Translations under genes and position numbers: made by a program
Shown here: piece after piece, positions 41,913 through 44,750 of the stretch
How the letters are laid out: the number at the start of each line of letters is the position of its first letter
Position numbering within the stretch: the stretch's first letter is position 1
Assembly: GCA_937872925.1 (NCBI GenBank)
Contig: CALMUT010000076.1
Coordinates: 1-44,750 of the forward strand
Direction of reading: 5' to 3'
Source: an uncultured Myxococcales bacterium
GTDB lineage: Bacteria; Myxococcota_A; Polyangia; Polyangiales; Polyangiaceae
Length of the DNA stretch: 44,750 nucleotides
The notes under the pieces: model-generated
Databases searched by the model: none
Told to the model about the DNA's origin: nothing
Seen by the model: only the letters and a program-made list of their open reading frames with translations

Positions 41913-42803
41913 TCACAGCGGCGCCGCAAGGGCTCGCAGCAGCAGCGGATTGACCACATCGGGTCGCTCTTGGTGCACGAAGTGGCCTGCCGCGGGCACG
42001 ATGTGCACATCCAGGCATGTCGTAAAGCGTGTGGTGCCATGGATCAATTCAGGCCCGAGACAGCTGTCGTCAGCTCCCCAAAGCAGGGTGATTGGGCAGG
42101 GGATACGCGCGTAGTCGTGGCGCAGTTTCCCCGTGAGCAGCGCTGCCGCGTCCTGCCGAAAGGCGGTGCGATAGTAGGCCAGGGGGCCGGCGAGTGCGCC
42201 GGGGGCGAGCAAGTCCGCGACCTCAGCGCGCAAGATACGTTCGACCTCGGGCGATGGAACGCCGTCGCGGAACATGCCGGCGAGGTTGCGGCCGCCGTCC
42301 CGACTCAGCCAGCGCTCGGGCGCTCTGGGCAGCTGAAAGAAGAACATGTACCAGCTGCGACGCAATTGGCGGGGATTGTTGCGCAATGCGCGCGCCATGA
42401 GCGCCGGGTGCGGGCAGTCGAGGATCACCGCACGTTCGACGAGGTCCGGGTGCCGCGACGCAAGTTCCCAGGTGACGCCGCCGCCCCAGTCGTGACCGAT
42501 CACCGGCAGCGCGCCAACGCCGAGAGTGCGGATCAGCTCCGCAATGTCCGCCGAGAGACTGCCCAGGTCGTAGCCCTCCTCGGGTTTGTCGCTCTGACCG
42601 TAGCCACGCAGGTCGACGGCGAGGGTTTGGTAACCGGCGGCGGTGAGCGCGTCGTGCTGGAGATCCCAAGAGCGATGCGTTTCAGGGAAGCCGTGGAGCA
42701 GGAGCACAGGCTTGCCAGTGCCCCGGGCGGCGTAGTGCAGGCGCAGGTCGCCGACCGCGGCGAAGTGGTGTTGGGTCGTTGGAGGCACGGGTGGCTGCGG
42801 CAT
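41913..42803 (-). CDS. Epoxide-hydrolase-like alpha/beta hydrolase
   Basis: The 296-residue protein has the oxyanion motif HGFPE (37-41), nucleophile elbow IGHDWGG (Asp105), the acid in WGADDSCLG and the His in AAGHF near the C-terminus. The conserved region RSWYMFFFQLPRAPE and YYRTAFR may supply the ring-opening Tyr residues of soluble epoxide hydrolases. Fluoroacetate dehalogenases share many of these motifs, so either activity is possible. Cytoplasmic. It is 39 bp upstream of the Rieske fusion on the same strand. Confidence 0.9.
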   Translation of the reverse strand: MPQPPVPPTTQHHFAAVGDLRLHYAARGTGKPVLLLHGFPETHRSWDLQHDALTAAGYQTLAVDLRGYGQSDKPEEGYDLGSLSADIAELIRTLGVGALPVIGHDWGGGVTWELASRHPDLVERAVILDCPHPALMARALRNNPRQLRRSWYMFFFQLPRAPERWLSRDGGRNLAGMFRDGVPSPEVERILRAEVADLLAPGALAGPLAYYRTAFRQDAAALLTGKLRHDYARIPCPITLLWGADDSCLGPELIHGTTRFTTCLDVHIVPAAGHFVHQERPDVVNPLLLRALAAPL

Positions 42804-43118
42804 TGTGCGCTATTGTCGTCGGGGTAGGACACCCCGGCGGGCTCGGACGCCGGCGTGGGTAGGTCGCTGTGGGTGGGCTGGGCCAGAACCATGCTCAGGG
42901 ACGGGCGTCCCGGCGAAGCTGATGGGGGGAGCACGCCGTGGTGACATCGGCGGGCGGGCGGGACTGGCCGTGTCTGGGAGTGAAGGGCCGCGAGGGACGG
43001 GCTGCCCTGGAGGCGCCGGGGGCTCAAAAATGGCCCGCAGATTTCCTCGCCGCGGGGATCCGCGCTACGCTTTGCGCGCACGCGCGGGATTGGCGCGTCT
43101 GTCTTAAAAGGTGAGCGC
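42804..43118. other. Intergenic region between divergent genes
   Basis: This 315-bp stretch separates the hydrolase start from the lipoprotein start. It is GC-rich, with C/G-biased runs and no convincing gene. A TTGCGC box (43072-43077) about 40 bp upstream of the lipoprotein could be a -35 element, but no good -10 was seen. Confidence 0.4.
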
Positions 43119-44507
43119 ATGACCCCGTCCACAGCCTTCCGCTTGTTTGGTGTTTCTCTAGTTGGAGCCTGCATTGTTGCCGCTTGTGGCGGCGACGACT
43201 CGCGGCCGGGCACTGCGCCTCCCGGCTCCGGCGGCACCGGAGGCGGCACGGGTACTGGCAGCACAGGCGGTACTGGCGGCGTGACGGATGCGGGTACGGA
43301 TTCCGGCGACGCTGCCAACGACGCGCCCTTCGATGCCGCCGCACACTGCAACAACCAGACCTTGGACGGTGACGAGAGCGACGTGGACTGCGGCGGCAGC
43401 TGCCTGCCCTGCGCCCAAGACAAGAAGTGCAACGCCGGCAGCGACTGCGCCGAGGGTGTGTGCGACGCCACGGCCAAGACCTGCAAGGGCGCGACCTGCG
43501 TCGACCAGGTCAAGAACGGCTCGGAGACCGACAAGGACTGCGGTGGCTCCAACTGTGACCCCTGCGATGACAAGCTGGCCTGCGCCGGTCCGAGCGACTG
43601 CAAGAGCGGCGTGTGTAGCTCGAACATCTGCCAAGAACCGAGCTGCGGCGACGGCGTCAAGAACGGCCTCGAGACGGACACGGACTGCGGCGGCACCTGC
43701 CCTGGAAACTGCACCCTGGGCCAAGGCTGCGTGGGCAACTTCGACTGCGCGACCGACAACTGCGTAGCAAAACAGTGCCAATGCGCTGTGGGCATGGTGA
43801 TCGCGCCGGCCACGGGCGGCGGCGCCTACTGCATCGACCAATACGAAGTCAGCTACGCGGACTACACCAAGTTCTGGCAAGCGAACCCCACGGCGAGCCT
43901 GCAAATCGCTGAGTGCCAGTGGAACACGACCTACACGCCGCCGCAGAATTGGCCGGCCAAGCTCAAACAAGAGGCCTGGCCCGTGCGCAACGTGGATTGG
44001 TGTGACGCGTACGCGTACTGCAAGTGGGCGGGCAAGCGCCTATGCGGCAAGATCGGCGGCGGCCGCGTGGCGCCCGGGGACTACGACAAACATACCGTGA
44101 GCCAGTGGCACAACGGCTGCTCGGCGGGCGCCAATCTCTATCCGTACGGCCAATCCTATGACCTGAAGGTGTGCATCGGTGCTGACTACAGCTACACCTT
44201 CACGGGCATCGGTACCGTAAACGCGGGTACATACCCAATGTTCCCGGGCAACCGGAAGCTCAATACCCAGGAGCCGAAGACGCCGCCCCAAGATTGCCAG
44301 GGAGCGTCCCCCGGTCTCTTCGACATGAGCGGCAACACGGCCGAGTGGGAGGACTCCTGTGACGCCACTATCGGCAGCTCGGACAATTGCCGGCTGCGTG
44401 GTGGCAGCTACCTGGACGGTTCGGCAGCGCTGCGCTGTGACGCCGATCGCACTGCCACACGGGACGCGACGCCCGGCGACGTCGGCTTCCGTTGCTGCAG
44501 TCCGTGA
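43119..44507 (+). CDS. Lipoprotein with Cys-rich modules and FGE/SUMF1-like domain
   Basis: The 462-residue protein has a lipobox (VAAC, Cys23), a Gly/Ser/Thr linker (31-56), three Cys-rich modules (about 77-122, 127-171 and 176-220) built on 'NGxETDxDCGGxC' and 'C-x-DC-x(2-4)-C', and a C-terminal formylglycine-generating-enzyme-like domain (about 225-462): GAYCIDQYEVSYADYTKF, VRNVDWCDAYAYCKWAGKRLC, FDMSGNTAEWED, RLRGGSYLD and VGFRCC. The usual TEAEWE stretch after GKRL is replaced by GKIGGG, so catalytic activity is doubtful; many such domains are binding modules. Expected outside the cytoplasm, lipid-anchored. Confidence 0.88.
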   Translation: MTPSTAFRLFGVSLVGACIVAACGGDDSRPGTAPPGSGGTGGGTGTGSTGGTGGVTDAGTDSGDAANDAPFDAAAHCNNQTLDGDESDVDCGGSCLPCAQDKKCNAGSDCAEGVCDATAKTCKGATCVDQVKNGSETDKDCGGSNCDPCDDKLACAGPSDCKSGVCSSNICQEPSCGDGVKNGLETDTDCGGTCPGNCTLGQGCVGNFDCATDNCVAKQCQCAVGMVIAPATGGGAYCIDQYEVSYADYTKFWQANPTASLQIAECQWNTTYTPPQNWPAKLKQEAWPVRNVDWCDAYAYCKWAGKRLCGKIGGGRVAPGDYDKHTVSQWHNGCSAGANLYPYGQSYDLKVCIGADYSYTFTGIGTVNAGTYPMFPGNRKLNTQEPKTPPQDCQGASPGLFDMSGNTAEWEDSCDATIGSSDNCRLRGGSYLDGSAALRCDADRTATRDATPGDVGFRCCSP

Positions 44508-44750
44508 CGGGGGACCGGCGCGGGCGTGGGCGCGGCGCGGGCGCGGGCGTGGGGCGCGGGCGCGCGGCGCGGGCGTGGGCGCGGGCGTAGGCGCGCCGGG
44601 AGTGGGCGCGGGGCGCGGGCGTGAGCGTGAGTGGGCGCTCGTCGCGTTCGACTATCCGCGCCGGTGCGCCGCCGCGGAACGCGAGGAGGTGCGCATTCGA
44701 CTCGCCGCGTGGGCGTGAGAGCGTGCGTGGGCGCCAAGTCGTCGCGTTCG
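44508..44750. repeat. GC-rich simple-sequence repeats
   Basis: The region is built from runs of GCGGGC, GTGGGC and GCGCGGGC-like units (mainly 44519-44635), followed by a more mixed tail in which the 10-bp GTCGCGTTCG occurs twice (about 44641 and 44741). No gene was recognised; the window ends here. Confidence 0.6.

Noticed and set aside
42533..43813. Long minus-strand frame rich in Pro/Ser/Gln opposite the lipoprotein at 43119
   Set aside because: It is the shadow of the lipoprotein and the neighbouring hydrolase and has the composition of an antisense frame.
44408..44737. Minus-strand frame in the terminal GC repeats
   Set aside because: Arg/Pro/Ala-only low-complexity translation of simple repeats.

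Overview
The window is GC-rich, densely coded DNA of the kind found in Myxococcota, most likely the Polyangiales/Sorangiineae side. The inference rests on many secreted lipoproteins with Gly/Ser/Ala/Thr-rich linkers after the lipobox, a cytoplasmic Ser/Thr kinase, orphan response regulators, Cys-rich repeat lipoproteins and a TIGR03790-type protein. No rRNA, tRNA, CRISPR, phage or insertion sequence was recognised. It reads as chromosomal backbone with a rich envelope component.

Layout. Positions 1-5560 hold two overlapping envelope genes (one cut by the left edge), a DUF420 membrane protein, a Ser/Thr kinase, a haloalkane-dehalogenase-like hydrolase and a secreted protein with a possible caspase/CHAT-like His-Cys dyad. 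Positions 5625-6950 hold a small housekeeping run (dtd, HIT protein, GNAT). Positions 7025-9983 are a cobalamin-riboswitch unit: B12 aptamer, terminator-like hairpin, lipoprotein and BtuB-like TonB-dependent receptor. Positions 10039-10585 carry a threonine-rich leader peptide and attenuator in front of a truncated threonyl-tRNA synthetase. A propeller-like lipoprotein and a three-part NfnA-NfnB-rubrerythrin fusion follow (to 15160). Positions 15430-24165 are mixed metabolism and envelope: saccharopine-dehydrogenase-like reductase, DASS transporter, MepA-type endopeptidase, zinc alcohol dehydrogenase, 2Fe-2S ferredoxin, GT-C glycosyltransferase and Ppx/GppA phosphatase.

Positions 24212-29637 hold a cysteine-ladder lipoprotein, an acyl-CoA dehydrogenase, TPR and propeller lipoproteins, a single-domain response regulator and another Cys-rich lipoprotein. 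Positions 29682-37510 form the most coherent module: a PhoB/OmpR-type regulator diverges, across a region with a 12-bp perfect palindrome, from tonB-exbB-exbD-exbD-TonB-dependent receptor-beta-helix lipoprotein. This looks like a self-contained energised uptake or export system with its own motor. Positions 37553-42803 on the minus strand form a probable transcription unit: epoxide-hydrolase-like enzyme, Rieske-glutamate-synthase fusion, unknown protein, small lipoprotein and TIGR03790 lipoprotein. A lipoprotein with three Cys-rich modules and a formylglycine-generating-enzyme-like domain, then GC-rich simple repeats, close the window.

The strongest unusual signals are the threonine attenuator left in front of a truncated thrS, the NfnAB-rubrerythrin fusion, the complete TonB-motor/receptor/beta-helix module, and the secreted His/Cys-dyad protein. 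Start codons were moved inward from the longest open frame where a signal peptide, ribosome site or family start supported it. All functional calls come from reading motifs; no search was run.
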